A stretch of 64,000 nucleotides of DNA from Ustilago trichophora (GCA_900323505.1 OOIN01000018.1:124001-188000), one strand, 5' to 3'. Positions 8,843-19,376 are shown, counted from the stretch's first letter. The notes: a model not told the origin generated them from the letters alone. Numbers and translations: made by a program.

Positions 8843-11204
8843 GGCAGCAGACCGGCAATTCTTGTTTGCACATTCACCAACTGAATCTCGACCCGCAAAC
8901 ACAGCTTGGTGGATACTAAACATTGTGCTGACATGGCTCTTGGTCAGGCAAAGTCAAGAACGAACCGTTTCCTCAACACAAAAAACAGAGCAGAGGAAAG
9001 CGGTATGGAAGGCCACCTCAACTTTGGTACGATAGTAGTGATCGCAACTTCAGACCTGAATGTAGCGGAGGCTAAGCCGACACTGATGGGTAGGCGAGCT
9101 TGAAACGAAGGTGCAAATGCGACCGACTCTGTGTCGTGCCGTTGCTTGTCTCTACGGCAGCGATCGCAATTCGAGACACAGAGCTGCTGCAGCAGCAACA
9201 AAGCAGAATGACGAAGTTGCTGCAGATTAGCTGCGAGGATCGTCGGAATGGACCCGCATCGACGCACAGGCCGAAGTCCAAAGAGGAAAAAAATTCCAAA
9301 AAAAGGGTCGGCCTCTTCTCAACCGAGGAGCACCAAAGTGCTAAAAAAAGATGGCAGCCTCAAGTACACTGACCTACAGTCTAGCAATGTAGATCACTCG
9401 CATCGTTTGGATGCTTCGCTTCATATCTCGCAGCGACTACTGTACTGACATGTGTTGTGCGAAGGGTGACGACAGCTACAGCCTTCCGGTAGTCATCCTC
9501 TTTGGAGAACCGGTCAGGCATCAGGGGAATCAAGGGTCGGGTGTGATCAGAATATGTGGGCTAGGCGGCTGTTGGCACGCCAGCCAACTCGAACAGCAGG
9601 GGCATCGGGCCCAGTTCACACCGAAGATCGGAGAGATCACCCCGATTCGAAAGGAGACATCGGTCGATAGGCTTGGCAGGGGGCCCGATCACAACACTGA
9701 CGGAAAGTGTTACATCCCATAACCCATCTGGCTGTGCTGCCAAAAAAGAGCACACCGAACAACCGGCGAAATCTCCACACCTTGACCCGTTTCGTCGGCC
9801 AATTGATGGCACACGAACAAGCTCGACAGACAGGTGGGAAAGCGTTGCGGAGCCATTCCGGTCGAACTCTGGACCAAAATCGACAAAACCACAGACAAGG
9901 AACAGAAATCAGAGGAAGCAGAGGAGGACAGCCAACGCACCGGCACGTTTTACCCCGCACGTCCATGGGATCATGCACCAGGTGGCACAGATCAGTGGTC
10001 AATTCCAGTGGCGACCTTGGAACGGGCGAAAGCAATGGGAAATCTCATTCAAGGGAGAAAAAACAAAGGGGAAAAAAAAAAAAAAAAAACCCCCGGGCCG
10101 ACAGTGCACCGAGACCATGCCGTGTGAGGTGGACACTTATATTTCGGACACATCTCGGTCGCGTGCTCGTTTTCTTGAAGGCGAACGAGCCTTGCACTGA
10201 GGCAATCCGATGTTTCAATGCTCGACTGCTCAATGCATGATTTTACAGTGGTCAATATTGCGCTTCGATTCTGTCTTTCGAAAGCAAAACGTGACCAGTG
10301 TGGATACTGATTCAGGTACAGTATAGGCTCAATTCACGCTCTTGCTCACGGCCAAAGCTCCAAAGGTGCCACATAGAAGCAAAGCTGTGACAATGGGAGG
10401 AAAGCAAACCAAGACCGTCGGTCCGATCCAATCCCTTCAAGATGAATGATACAGAAGCAGCTGAATGCGGTCTGGCTTCTAATCAAGCCTCACACCGAGA
10501 TTGCACCGGTCCGTGCTCGCCCCCTGTACTTGAAGACGAGACGGAGCTCGTGATCACTTCAAGGACCGCCTAAGCGCGATGCGGGGAGATCAGAGTTGGG
10601 TTGAACAATTCAACGGTCTGTAGTTGCTCCTGTTCCCAGTCTTTGTAGATGCTGCCACCAACGATAGGTTGCAGATGGATTGCCCATGCGCGAAAGCTGC
10701 TGAGCTAGGACCCGCATTGACGGTCTGAACTCGGTTGAATCGGTCCCCATTGTGTTGTCTTTTCAATACAAGACTGCGGGAGCTTATCATGCTTGTTTCG
10801 TTAGCCGGTGCTTGTTAAGCTGTGGCCTCATGATCTGTGTTACCATGTTCAGGGATGAGATCAATTACAAGCGTCGAGATGGGCGGCGTAACTTGTGCCG
10901 GTTGGGTGACTGAAATAAAAAAAGAGCTCGCTCCGGCCTTGGTCCGACGGTGCTCCTTTTTTGGTCTTTATTTTGGAGATCGGGGTCTCTGTGACAACGC
11001 GGATGGTCGGTTGGTTTAGCCCTTGGTCGGTGGAAATTGTCAAGTTTGGCTCGATTTCGCTTTCTCGTCGGTGCGGACTTTTGGCAGCCTATTTGCCGTC
11101 CAGCGTTGCTCAAGCCAAGCATCAGACGAGTGTCCACATTTCTCTTTTGGTGGTCTATGGTTCTGACATGGTTCATTGCCGGGGCCGCTGTTGCTGCTGC
11201 TGCT

Positions 11205-11234
11205 GCTGATGCTGCTACTACTACTACTACTACT
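11205..11234. repeat. Trinucleotide repeats CTG then CTA
   Basis: Upstream of the GH32 gene, GCTGCTGCTG-type repeats (about 11187-11213) pass into CTACTACTA repeats (about 11213-11234). They lie outside any supported coding region. Confidence 0.7.
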
Positions 11235-11994
11235 GTACACATGTTGGCCATGCCATCAACCTGCTCTCTTTTGATCCTTCTTATCCATTTCCACTAGCTC
11301 TTTTGTTCAATCACACCATTGCTTCGTCTTGACCACCAACAATCATCATCCTCACCACCGCTTACAACGCCCAGCAAATATTCGCCACTATCGTCGCCGT
11401 CATTGCCACTCTCCAAACAGACCTCAGCATCCACATATCGCCCTGCTCAAGACGAAACTCCCAGCATCACTGCAACGCATTGCAATCCCGCAACGCTCCT
11501 CTTGTCGCCGATATCGCATCAATCCTTTTCTCTTTCGCCAGCTCCTTGAACACCGCCGCAAATCCATTCTTGAGCTCATTTCACTTAAGCTCTTGCTTTG
11601 GTTCACTTGCTCACTCTCTTGGCCCAAGCCCAAGTTGCATCTCACTCTCTCGATTTAAGCTCAAGCCTCACTTACTTTCCCGCAGCGCCGGAAATCTCCC
11701 CGTCATTCCCTTGACTGCTCAGCTCATCATCCGTATTGTCGCTCGGTCTTTTCTGCATCCGATACTCGTCAATTCATCATCCGGACTTTCTCTATCGGGC
11801 AGCTTCCTTATATCGCCCCGAGCTTTCCTAGCTAACACCAAATAGATATCGCTCATCTTCCTTGGTTTTATCCGACGCAGATTTTGCTGCGCTTCCATTA
11901 CAACCCACCTCCTCGCACTCGGTCATCTCTCTTACTGTACAACGAGCTCTTTTCTCCTCTGCTCCACCAGCGCATCTGCTTCTTCCTCTGCAAA

Positions 11995-14082
11995 ATGTCG
12001 CCGGTGCCAACCCAAGATTCACTCGCCTCGTTTTCAGAAAACATGCACGCAACCCATGCGTCTCTGTTTGAATCAGCGCAAAAGCTTTCTGTGGCTCAGA
12101 ATGGCGCCCACGATACCCTCCGTCCAACTCAGCTTTCGTTGCCCCAGTCTCTCTCACACCCGCTTCCAGACAGCCATCCTTCCACCGAATCCTCGAGCCT
12201 CTCATCACCAACCGCATCGGCATTCGCAGCTGCTTTTGCTCCTTCCGACTCTCCCTCTTCCGAAATCTTGAATACTTCTACTCCAGCATCTTCCGGTGCT
12301 CCTTCACCTCTCGACGAGCTGCAAGAGTCCGATATGCTCAAAACGAGCGCAGCAGCACATGCATTCCCTTCCGTCTCGCAGCACCGCAAGCTTCTCTTTG
12401 ATCAGTGGAGACCCTCTTCCCACTTCCTTGGCCCTCATGGTTGGATCAATGACCCTTGTGGTCCCTCGTACGATCCACGCACACGTCTCTACCATCTCTG
12501 GTATCAGTGGAATCCCCACGCTTCGACGTGGGGCAGCATCTGCTGGGGTCATGCTTATAGCTCTGACATGATTCACTGGACCTCTCGTCCCGATCCGGTT
12601 CTGGTCCCTGGCGGTAATCACGACTCCGAAGGCGTCTTTACCGGCTGTGTCCTCCAGCGATCTCCACTCGGCACTGCACAAGAAGCTGAAGAGACTGGCG
12701 AGATGACCGCCATCTACACTGCCGTCTCGAAACTTCCTATTCATCACACATTGCCATACAACTATGGAAGCGAAAAAGTCGTCCTCTCCACCTCGGCAGA
12801 CGGAGGCGAAACATGGGTGCCCCACGGTGTCGTCCTCAAGGGCCCACCCGAGCATCTCGACGTCATTTCGTGGCGTGACCCTTACATCGCACCTTGGCCG
12901 CTCCTCGACACCTTGCTCGGTCGCTCCAGTGAGACACCCGGTCTCTATGCGCTCATTGCTGGCGGGATCAAGGACACCACACCTACCACATTCGCCTACT
13001 CGATCAACCCTACCGACCTCAGCCAGTGGACCTACATCGGCACCCTAAGCCACGTCGGACGCAACAACAAAGCAGCACCCTACGGCATTGATCTCGGCAA
13101 GAATTGGGAAGTGGCCAACTTCTTTACCATCACGGACAAGGCTTCTTCTTCTTCTTCTTCTTCTTCTTCGTCTTCTTCGTCTGCCGAGTATCTCTTGATC
13201 AACGTCGAGGGCTGTGACGAGCCAGGACCCGCACGTGCCCCCGTCTACATGAGGCTAGACCTACAAGCTCCCCTAGCAGAACAGGACGAGATCCGTCTCC
13301 AACCAGCCCACGTTGGACTGCTCGACCACGGCTGTCTCTACGCCGCCAGTAGCTTCCACGACCCACAGCACGACCGCCGCATCATGTGGGGATGGATCAC
13401 TGAGGACGACCTCCCCGAAGACTACTACGATACGCAGGGCTGGGCTGGTCTCATCTCGCTCCCGCGTGAGCTTTTCCACCATCCTACCTCGTCCGAGCTA
13501 GGCATTCGCCCAGCTCAAGAGGTGTACAAGCTCCGCCAAGGCGCACAGCAGATCAGTTTTGTGGCTGAAAATTTGCAAACCCTGTCTTCGTCGCCGGTCA
13601 GAGTCGAACTCGACCGGGTTGCCCTTGGCGGAGGCAGCGCGCTCGAGGCAGCAAGGGTCGAAGCGGTTGCAAGTCGTTCGTACGAAATCGAAATGAAGCT
13701 CAACAGCAACCAACCGGGTCTCGTCGTAGCTCACAGCAACGACCTCTCCACCGCTACTTTTATCTACATCTCTGAAGCAGGCCAGCTCGTCGTTGACCGT
13801 TCCCGATCTTCCGGCAAGTCTTCCGTCATCGCCAAAGGTCTCAACGTCAACACCTCCACCTTGACCGCACCCGTCTCTGATGCTCCAGAGGCGAGCCACA
13901 AGCTTAGACTCTTTGTCGACAACTCGGTGCTCGAGATCTTTGTCAACGACCTCATGGCACTCTCCACCCGTGTCTATCCAGATGCCGACGATTGCGGTTT
14001 GTCGATTCTCATCCATCCCGGCAAAGCTGCATTGGACGAGGTCAAGGTGTGGCAGGGCCTCGATAGAGCGATTGTTGGTTAA
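11995..14082 (+). CDS. Glycoside hydrolase family 32 (invertase/fructofuranosidase-like), probably intracellular
   Basis: This 695-aa protein has a low-complexity N-terminal 125 residues, then a GH32 five-blade propeller and a C-terminal beta-sandwich. Motifs in order: HGWINDPCG (Asp153, nucleophile), GSICWGHAYSSDMIHW, FTGC (215-218), WRDPYI (Asp295, transition-state stabiliser), NWEVANFF (Glu372, acid/base), GWAGLISLPREL, and VLEIFVND in the sandwich. All three catalytic acids are present, but NDPNG reads NDPCG and WECP reads WEVA. A Ser run encoded by TCT repeats (13143-13185) is inserted after the acid/base motif. No signal peptide is visible from the ATG at 11995 (A at -3). The frame stays open to 11884 but only from a CTG/TTG-type start in the pyrimidine-rich leader. 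Expected substrates are sucrose or related fructosides. Cytosolic location is inference. Confidence 0.92.
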   Translation: MSPVPTQDSLASFSENMHATHASLFESAQKLSVAQNGAHDTLRPTQLSLPQSLSHPLPDSHPSTESSSLSSPTASAFAAAFAPSDSPSSEILNTSTPASSGAPSPLDELQESDMLKTSAAAHAFPSVSQHRKLLFDQWRPSSHFLGPHGWINDPCGPSYDPRTRLYHLWYQWNPHASTWGSICWGHAYSSDMIHWTSRPDPVLVPGGNHDSEGVFTGCVLQRSPLGTAQEAEETGEMTAIYTAVSKLPIHHTLPYNYGSEKVVLSTSADGGETWVPHGVVLKGPPEHLDVISWRDPYIAPWPLLDTLLGRSSETPGLYALIAGGIKDTTPTTFAYSINPTDLSQWTYIGTLSHVGRNNKAAPYGIDLGKNWEVANFFTITDKASSSSSSSSSSSSSAEYLLINVEGCDEPGPARAPVYMRLDLQAPLAEQDEIRLQPAHVGLLDHGCLYAASSFHDPQHDRRIMWGWITEDDLPEDYYDTQGWAGLISLPRELFHHPTSSELGIRPAQEVYKLRQGAQQISFVAENLQTLSSSPVRVELDRVALGGGSALEAARVEAVASRSYEIEMKLNSNQPGLVVAHSNDLSTATFIYISEAGQLVVDRSRSSGKSSVIAKGLNVNTSTLTAPVSDAPEASHKLRLFVDNSVLEIFVNDLMALSTRVYPDADDCGLSILIHPGKAALDEVKVWQGLDRAIVG
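13141..13187. repeat. TCT microsatellite encoding poly-Ser inside the GH32 gene
   Basis: A run of TCT/TCG codons encodes about 14 serines between the acid/base Glu region and the rest of the propeller. It probably forms a variable surface loop. Confidence 0.85.
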
Positions 14083-14348
14083 GTTTTGCTTCTTTCGTGT
14101 TGTTTCAAATTGTGCTTTCTCTCTCTTGTCATCGTGTACCACATGCAAATCGGTTTGTTTCCCAATGTCACCCTTTGAGGCCTCTACCTGCAATTGCAAA
14201 TCTTCACACATTCATACCGTATTATCCTGTCTTTTTTTGCGTCATGTGGTTGCGTGCATTGTTTCTAATGGGACATTGCCGGCTTGAGATTGATTGAGTG
14301 ATGATCAGGAGCTTGTCCGATGTTCCTGTGTTGTGGGCTATCATGAAA

Positions 14349-14933
14349 CTAGAGACCCTTCTCCGTAAGTGCAAAAGCAAAGCTCCTAATAGCCGTCCAC
14401 ACACCCTGCTTCTCATTACTCTGGTACTGGACATCTGCGCCCTTTGCCGCCTTGAACACCAACAGCAAAGTGGCTGTAGGAGCTACAAAGTAGACCTCAC
14501 CCTCACCCTCCTGTTGATCCTGCTCATGCAGCGTTGCGACCTCCTGAGGATACTGTCCGCCTCTGGGGCCGCTCATGGTGAATTTCTTGCCTCCTGGAGA
14601 GAGTTGGATCTCTCTCGAGTTGTCCTTGAGCTCTTGCTCCGTGACACTGGGTGCAGTTGCTTGGATAAAAACGTCGACGAGCGCTCGCACCGTTTCGGGA
14701 TCGAAACTCTTGGTGAAAGAGGGAAGCGATCCGTGAACTGCCAGACAGTCGTCTCGATCAAAGATGGCATAGTCGGCAATCCCAGAGGCAGGCGGAATCT
14801 GTAGACGGGCGATCTCGGCAAAATCAAAGTTGGAGAGAATTGACTTGCGTTGAGGTCCGTTGAGGTCGAGGCCTGAGGCTTCGGTTCCAGATCCTGTGTG
14901 TGGGCCGCGATTAACTGCACCTCCGCCTGCCAT
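14349..14933 (-). CDS. Unrecognised 194-aa protein, possibly profilin-like
   Basis: The gene is convergent with the GH32 gene, 266 bp away. The start is the ATG at 14933 (CCAAAATGGC context); the frame upstream opens only from a TTG. After a Gly-rich N-terminus comes an ordered stretch from about residue 30: DFAEIARLQIP, DYAIFDRDDCLAVHGS, a FDPETVRALVDVF helix, KKFTMSGPRGG, VYFVAPTATLLLVFKA, and a C-terminal helix WTAIRSFAFALTEKGL. That order (strand with charged turn, helix, GKKF strand, hydrophobic strand pair, C-terminal helix) is like profilin or a roadblock-type fold, with an acidic insert before the last strands. This is a pattern resemblance only. I would otherwise call it a conserved-looking hypothetical protein. 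Confidence 0.65.
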   Translation of the reverse strand: MAGGGAVNRGPHTGSGTEASGLDLNGPQRKSILSNFDFAEIARLQIPPASGIADYAIFDRDDCLAVHGSLPSFTKSFDPETVRALVDVFIQATAPSVTEQELKDNSREIQLSPGGKKFTMSGPRGGQYPQEVATLHEQDQQEGEGEVYFVAPTATLLLVFKAAKGADVQYQSNEKQGVWTAIRSFAFALTEKGL

Positions 14934-16143
14934 TTTGGTTTCGGGTTGGGTTTGGTGTGGCTGGGAAGTTGGATTGAGTGGTGCAAGGAAGTTGAGGATC
15001 GCTTTTTGGAAGCGATGCGCTGACGGATGTGAGATGATATGGTCCAAGTGAAGGTAGATATGATGGAAGAAGGGCCTAGTTTATATACCGAACGAGGACC
15101 CATACTTGGACAGCACCGTACAACACCCCAGCGCACAGTGAGGACATCCAGGTTAAGCAGATTCCGTTCAAAAGATCTGTTCGATCATGGGAAGGAAGCA
15201 CATACGTCGAGTGACGCAACCCTTCACCTCCTCACTCAATGTCTAACGTCACATCTGCCAAACCCGCTTCCGATACTGACACATCATGGACCCTTGCCAC
15301 CGTCTCCCCTCGCCTCTCTCTCGCACACACACACAGACTCACACTCACACAAGACGCTCTTGCTCTGCACACATGGGCGAATCTGCCCACACTTTGTGAC
15401 CGGAGCTCAAGCTCAAAAAGACAAACATGGGCAAGAGGAATGCATGCGTGATGAGTGAGAAAAACACATTCTGCACACATACACAAATGGAAGAGAGAGA
15501 AGAACGGCTGTCAAAAAAAAAGTGTTGGTGTGTCAGCTACGGCCTCCACCTCTGGTTTTTTGTCAGCTCACGAGTGATAGGCGAACAAATTCACCGATGT
15601 TGGTTTGGCGCCTCTTGGGACGCACTCGATTTCAATTCTTGCAACGTCCTTCAAGGTAGCAATCAGGATGTACAGAGACAGGAGAGATGGAGAATAGAAG
15701 ATCCAGCAGCGAATGGGATGGCCTCTGTTGACAAGTTTGCGAAGATGTATGTGTCTGCTCGAGCTTAGGGGAATTTTTTTTTAAAAAATAAATCAATGAA
15801 AAAGGTGCAACAAAATTCGCCTTCAAAAAAACCGGAAGCAGATCTTTGCTCGCTCACCCTCGTCTTCCAGCTTCCCTCTGAATCAAGTATCAGCAGGAAG
15901 CGCCTTCTGCAACTAGTATCTCCATCTCAAACCTCTTGAGTAACGCATGTTGATACTCCTGTCTGTATCTATCAATCTTTGGCTCTGCTCCTTCCCGGCA
16001 GTCGACATCTGTCGACTTTGTTAGCGCCGTCTTCAACAGGCTCGCTTTGCATCTAACTACATAGCGTGCAGACCTCCACTGTATCTCCGCTTCAGCACCA
16101 CTGGTACCACAGTTAATGTCGGCTCAAACACATGTGCTTCATC

Positions 16144-16148
<5 letters not shown>

Positions 16149-16199
<51 letters not shown>
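16149..16199. repeat. (TC)n microsatellite, about 25 units
   Basis: An uninterrupted TC dinucleotide tract lies in intergenic sequence. Confidence 0.95.
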
Positions 16200-16200
<1 letters not shown>

Positions 16201-16430
16201 CTCTCCCGAATACTATCAATCTGCCTCCCATTGTTCCTACCAACATTTTGCAAATCGCGCGGTTGGACCTCATCTTGATTCCGTTTGGTTGTGATGCGTT
16301 GCAAAGCGGTGTTTGAACACATCCCAACCTGAACCTCTGAGAGAGAAAGAGGAAAAGGGGAAGGAAATGCGGTGGAATGAGACGGTCCTTTTGACCTCGT
16401 TTCCGATGCAATGGCGTGCGAAATCCAATT

Positions 16431-16751
16431 TCAAACCTTGGTTTTTACATGTAGGAGAGAGGGGAACTTCATTTCGGCTGTTGGCAACCGCATCCCTATT
16501 CCCTCGATTACCAGGGCAACAAACACGCCATCTACTCTATTTTGATCCAGAACAATGGGTCTAGGGACGTATTCCTCACAACCATCAGTACGGTATTGTT
16601 GGATGACTTGTAGCAACGATGTAGCAATCGCAACGGTTACGTCACGATTGGGAGGAGCATAGCAAGACCATTGCGTGCGGTAGGTGTACAAGCTGCAAGC
16701 GCGCGCGTGCGTTGTATCCGATGCATAGCGATCCCATGAGGTAACCACCAT
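16431..16751 (-). other. 106-codon open frame, status unknown
   Basis: The frame runs from an ATG at 16751 and contains a segment reading RDVTVAIATSLLQVIQQY. Its composition is less biased than neighbouring shadow frames. No domain, signal peptide or membrane segment is clear, and no promoter elements stand out. It may be a gene remnant or chance. Confidence 0.15.
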
Positions 16752-17090
16752 TTTGTTGCCTCCCCCGTACAGCTCCTCCTTGATAGCCGCTACTTGGCAT
16801 CTACCCAAGACCTTAGTCCTGGTCTTTGGTCAGAACTCCGCTCACACCTCTGTATCATGGCCTTGAAATCGGCAGCAAATGCAGTAGCCTCGCATGGACC
16901 CCTCCTCCTCCTTCTCCTTTTGCTTCGGGTTCTCCTTTCGTACATCAAAACGCCACCGCTAGGACCTCGTCCAGATCCGTGCGTGAGCAATTTCATGCCA
17001 TCCATCAGAAATGCCGTCCATCCTGCAAATGTGGCGCCTGTAGCGTGGGTCCCGGCGCGCACATACATTGCTGTACGGTGCATAACGTAC

Positions 17091-17092
<2 letters not shown>

Positions 17093-17186
<94 letters not shown>
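17093..17186. repeat. (CT)n microsatellite, about 47 units
   Basis: A perfect CT dinucleotide tract of about 94 bp lies 0.4 kb upstream of the seven-helix gene. The + strand is all pyrimidine, so triplex-type structures are possible. Confidence 0.95.
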
Positions 17187-17189
<3 letters not shown>

Positions 17190-17444
17190 GAGCAAGAGAG
17201 AGGCGAGAAGAGTGGGTGGTTGTCACGATACACCACGCGCTGACTCTTTCGTTGTTTTAGGCGCCGCACTGATTGACACACAGCCCAGAAGTGAGATGGA
17301 AAATCCTAGCATGTGCCGCCTCGAGAGGCGTTGGGCGGCTGATGAGGTTGCCGCCGTATCAAAGTGTACTCTTTCTGTGATACCTGAGTTGATGGATTAC
17401 TATGGCTTGAGAAGATTTGGATGACTTTGTAAGAAAAGAAAGAC

Positions 17445-17454
17445 ATATATATAT
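17445..17454 (+). promoter_or_regulatory. TATA-like element of the seven-helix gene
   Basis: ATATATATAT lies about 140 bp upstream of the ATG at 17593. It is followed by a pyrimidine-rich leader (CCCCCCCGTCTCCC), as expected for a core promoter. Confidence 0.45.
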
Positions 17455-17592
17455 CTACTCATTTGAAAAGATTCGACAGGTTCACCTTTGCTGCCCCCCC
17501 GTCTCCCTTTATCGCAGGGTTGAGAGATCTATCGCTTCCTCCCTTCTACTCGTGCAACAATCTCCCACGACACAACTTTGTTTCTGCCAAAC

Positions 17593-18945
17593 ATGGGTTC
17601 CTCTTCGACACCTTTACACCCCACTATCGACCGCGAAGCAGTCTACGTCTATGCCTCACCCCCACCCTCTCTACCCATCAGCGTCGCCAAAGCCGAAGGA
17701 CCCTATCTGATCCTCGTCTGCATCCTCTGTCTCCTCTGCGGCGCCAACACTTCACTGTACGCCATCTACATCTACCTCTTTGGTGGGCGGAAACGCGATC
17801 CGTACATCCTTCAACTTTCCGTATTCACCTCGGTCGTCTGCAACGTCATCCTCGCCCTCTCTGGCATGGTCTTCTACTTCAAAGCCTCTCTAGTCGACCT
17901 CTACACCTATCCGGGATACGACATCAATCGGATCGAGTGGTACGTTCCACTCTTCCACACTTTGCAAGCACTTCCCAATGCCATTGGCCAGATCTATTTC
18001 ACCTTGCGTATTGCCAAGTTGTTCGACTATCGCAAGATTTCGACACGGGTTGGTGTCGGGATGGCCTTGTTGGGGATAGCGGTTCAGTTTGGACTGATGA
18101 ATTGGTTCGGAGGCGCATTTGTAGCTGTCAAGTACAAATCGCATCTGCTCGACTCGAAAAAACGTCGCTTGGTGAGGGGGATTCTCAACACCTGGTCCAT
18201 CATCTTTGTCAGCTTGGAGATCAGTATGACCGTCACCACCATGGCAAGGCTTGTCGTTCTCAGAAGACAGACCAGCATGGCTCCTGCCAGGAGGGTGATT
18301 TTCAATTTGGCAGTCTACTCTCTTCAGGGCCAAGTGATTTTGACGACTTGCTCGTTGACGAGTTTGTGGTTGTTCTCGCGATCTTTGACGGGATGGTATA
18401 CTCCGATGTATCTGATGAGCGGATCGTTGTACACGATGGTGCTGCTTGCAAATCTCATCTATCGCCAGGCTGTGGGTAAGGCGATGAGACAGGCTCAATC
18501 CGATTACTCGCCTTCTTCCCAACAGGATAGGGCGAGGGGGATCAACTTTGACGCCGTTTGCACATATACCGGAGAAACCCCCAATCCAAACCCCAATCCT
18601 GACCCAAACGCACACCTCCACTCGACAACAGCCCAACCATCCACCTCTTACCCCATCCGACATGGAGAGGCATGGAAGAGCAGAGATACCGTCTCGTCGC
18701 GAACCTCGATGGACGAAGAACTCAAGATGGATACGTTGAAAGAAGTGTTTTCCAAACCTTGGTCGCAAGATCCAGCATTGGACGGCAACCGATTCACCTT
18801 GCCAGACGTCCTTTCACCACCATCAAGCACAGCGATGACGACAAGGAGAAAGTCGGATACACCACTGCCACAGGTCCACATATCATCCACATCCTCAACA
18901 ACGCCAACAACCAGGAATAGCATGATTCGCTCTTCCCCCCTTTGA
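17593..18945 (+). CDS. Seven-helix integral membrane protein of unknown function
   Basis: This 450-aa protein starts at the ATG at 17593 (CCAAACATGG); five further codons upstream open only from a TTG. Seven hydrophobic helices can be drawn over residues 30-290: YLILVCILCLLCGANTSLYA, LSVFTSVVCNVILALSGMVF, a segment around WYVPLFHTLQALPNAIGQIY, VGVGMALLGIAVQFGLM, TWSIIFVSLEISMTVTTMA, VIFNLAVYSLQGQVILTTC and MSGSLYTMVLLANLIY. The C-terminal 150 residues are hydrophilic with an (NP)n stretch and many Ser/Thr, likely cytosolic. The topology recalls the large basidiomycete families of seven-helix proteins with a conserved YFTLRI-type motif in the middle (here IGQIYFTLRIAKLF). I cannot assign a ligand or a G protein link. 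Confidence 0.8.
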   Translation: MGSSSTPLHPTIDREAVYVYASPPPSLPISVAKAEGPYLILVCILCLLCGANTSLYAIYIYLFGGRKRDPYILQLSVFTSVVCNVILALSGMVFYFKASLVDLYTYPGYDINRIEWYVPLFHTLQALPNAIGQIYFTLRIAKLFDYRKISTRVGVGMALLGIAVQFGLMNWFGGAFVAVKYKSHLLDSKKRRLVRGILNTWSIIFVSLEISMTVTTMARLVVLRRQTSMAPARRVIFNLAVYSLQGQVILTTCSLTSLWLFSRSLTGWYTPMYLMSGSLYTMVLLANLIYRQAVGKAMRQAQSDYSPSSQQDRARGINFDAVCTYTGETPNPNPNPDPNAHLHSTTAQPSTSYPIRHGEAWKSRDTVSSRTSMDEELKMDTLKEVFSKPWSQDPALDGNRFTLPDVLSPPSSTAMTTRRKSDTPLPQVHISSTSSTTPTTRNSMIRSSPL

Positions 18946-18959
18946 GTACCTCGCTTCCC

Positions 18960-19015
<56 letters not shown>

Positions 19016-19376
19016 TTGTGGTTAGTGCGGCACTTGATTTTAGACGGGTTTGGTGATTGCAATTCAACTCTCTCTTCGACAATGTTGGTCGTGTGTGTCG
19101 AGACTCGTGCAGACCTCGGAATTGTCTTTCAGGACCATTCCCACTTTCCCAATGCAGCCATGTTGCTACCGAGCGAGTAAGCATCTCAGCGAACACTCTT
19201 GCGTACCTTGTCGAATTCAGGACACAAGCTTTCCATCGTTCACCTACGCACACAATCTCGTCCGACTACCGGAAAAAACAAACATTTGATTGCGTGAGGT
19301 TGAGTGGAATTGCCCACCTTTTCTTTCTTCTCTTGTGCAGAGCAGATCACTCCGCACCCGTCAGGGATGCGATTCT
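18946..19376. other. Convergent spacer with a T51 tract
   Basis: This 431-bp spacer separates the 3' ends of the seven-helix gene and ARO1. Apart from the homopolymer at 18964-19014 I see nothing in it. Confidence 0.6.
18964..19014. repeat. T51 homopolymer
   Basis: An unbroken run of 51 T starts 18 bp after the stop codon of the seven-helix gene, so it lies in that gene's 3' UTR or terminator region. The exact length should be treated with caution. Confidence 0.85.

Larger units (their letters stand above)
8108..11994. other. Gene-poor 3.9-kb region
   Basis: No frame here looks like a protein: the longest ones are built on homopolymers or are compositionally biased. The left end should be the promoter and leader of the BAR-like gene; the right end (about 11160-11994), with CTG and CTA triplet runs and pyrimidine-rich sequence, should be the promoter and leader of the GH32 gene. 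A20 and T38 tracts sit at 8737-8817 and an A-rich run near 10071. The middle part (about 9000-11100) shows nothing I can name; a spliced or non-coding transcript cannot be excluded. Confidence 0.6.
14934..17592. other. Microsatellite-rich spacer upstream of the seven-helix gene
   Basis: This is 2.66 kb without a convincing gene. It contains a (TC)n tract at 16149-16199, a (CT)n tract at 17093-17186, CA/CT-rich stretches near 15327-15351, and an AT-rich patch at 15773-15797. A reverse-strand frame of 106 codons (16751..16431) lies between the two CT tracts. It has fairly protein-like composition but no family I know, and I do not call it a gene. The right end is the promoter of the membrane-protein gene. 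Confidence 0.6.

Noticed and set aside
8233..9035. Poly-Lys and poly-Phe open frames around the A20/T38 tracts
   Set aside because: They are translations of homopolymers.
16794..17281. Frames made of Ser-Leu or Glu-Arg repeats
   Set aside because: They only translate the (CT)n microsatellite; all frames over a dinucleotide repeat stay open.
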